A stretch of 64,000 nt of DNA from contig ML996687.1 in the NCBI GenBank assembly GCA_010356995.1, positions 621,803 through 685,802 of the forward strand. Direction: 5' to 3'. The position numbers and the translations under genes are program-made. How positions within the stretch are numbered: position 1 is the first letter of the stretch; the number at the start of each line of letters is the position of its first letter. Of this stretch, positions 63,742 to 64,000 are shown piece by piece. This stretch comes from Trichodelitschia bisporula. Taxonomy: Eukaryota; Ascomycota; Dothideomycetes; Phaeotrichales; Phaeotrichaceae. The notes under the pieces were generated by a model that saw only the letters and a program-made list of their open reading frames with translations, made no database searches and had not been told where the DNA came from.

Positions 63742-64000
63742 CTACCGACTCTCCAACTCTACACTCCCCTGCTCCCGTGCATCGATAAGTTGGAAGCCCT
63801 CAGGGCTCGGAAACGGACTCACGTCCCGCGGCGGCCGGCCCTCACCTAACCTCAACCGCCCGTACCCAACCCTCCCCAGCTTCCGCTCCACCCACCCAGC
63901 GATCCGCTTAATGCCCTCCCAGATCCGTCTCTCCCGCTCCTCTTCCTCCGCCACCACCGCCCCGTCGCGCACCCCCTCCATCGCTTCCACCTTAAACTGG
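63742..64000 (-). CDS. C-terminal end of an unrecognised protein (5' partial)
   Basis: The minus-strand frame is open from the window edge (QFKVEAMEGVRDG) to TAG 63742-63744, at least 85 residues. It contains a Glu/Arg-rich helix (VVAEEEERERRIWEGIKRIA) and GWVERKLGRVGYGRLRLGEG, then a Pro-rich tail. The start lies beyond 64000. The family is not recognised. Confidence 0.6.
   Translation of the reverse strand, partial: QFKVEAMEGVRDGAVVAEEEERERRIWEGIKRIAGWVERKLGRVGYGRLRLGEGRPPRDVSPFPSPEGFQLIDAREQGSVELESR

Noticed and set aside
1-64000. Transposons, virus-like elements, CRISPR arrays or a secondary-metabolite cluster
   Set aside because: No transposase, reverse transcriptase, capsid-like, terminal-repeat, spacer-array, PKS or NRPS signature was seen on either strand.

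Overview
The window is nuclear DNA from a filamentous ascomycete (Pezizomycotina). The evidence is dense, mostly uninterrupted or lightly spliced genes, introns mostly of 43-130 nt with GTATGT/GTAAGT-type donors and CTAAC/CTGAC branch sites, strong G/C third-position bias, a PacC pH regulator, a fused bioDA gene and a spliced GH12 glucanase. The GH12 enzyme and small secreted proteins suggest a plant-associated lifestyle, and the gene style would fit Dothideomycetes, but the species cannot be named from the sequence. No rRNA, convincing tRNA, CRISPR array, transposon or virus-like element was recognised.

1-24.5 kb is a housekeeping block: the 3' end of a succinyl-CoA ligase beta gene, an RKM4-type SET methyltransferase, thiamine pyrophosphokinase, a large protein with three copies of an unrecognised domain, a CobW-type GTPase, threonine synthase, a mitochondrial ABC1/MCP2 kinase-like protein, a divergent biotin pair (bioF with a C-terminal AKL peroxisome signal, and fused bioDA), then three ribosome-assembly genes in a row (NMD3, a short ATP25/RsfS-like gene, ESF2) and a 2EXR-like protein. 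A stretch at 23.2-24.0 kb has coding-like frames but no clean model.

24.5-32 kb is led by pacC (minus strand, three exons, three zinc fingers). Its upstream region holds a perfect palindrome carrying four PacC core sites and six more such sites. Beyond it is a run of small minus-strand genes for secreted or single-pass membrane proteins, one of them six-cysteine and effector-like and one apparently interrupted.

32-53 kb holds a long disordered S/T-P-rich protein, a membrane-anchored UBL-BAG co-chaperone, a complete DOCK-family Rho-GEF (SH3, DHR-1, DHR-2), a six-exon GH12 glucanase with an 824-nt first intron, and a cellulose-synthase-like GT2 enzyme. Wall polymer synthesis (GT2), wall polymer breakdown (GH12) and polarity control (DOCK) are neighbours, but nothing in the sequence shows they are co-regulated.

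53-60 kb is gene-poor and contains protein-like scraps in several frames, probably gene relics. It is followed by the SUMO gene (minus strand), the nucleoporin NUP84 (plus strand) and the 3' end of an unrecognised gene running off the right edge. Exon boundaries were derived by eye from splice signals, frame continuity and family alignment, without transcript data.
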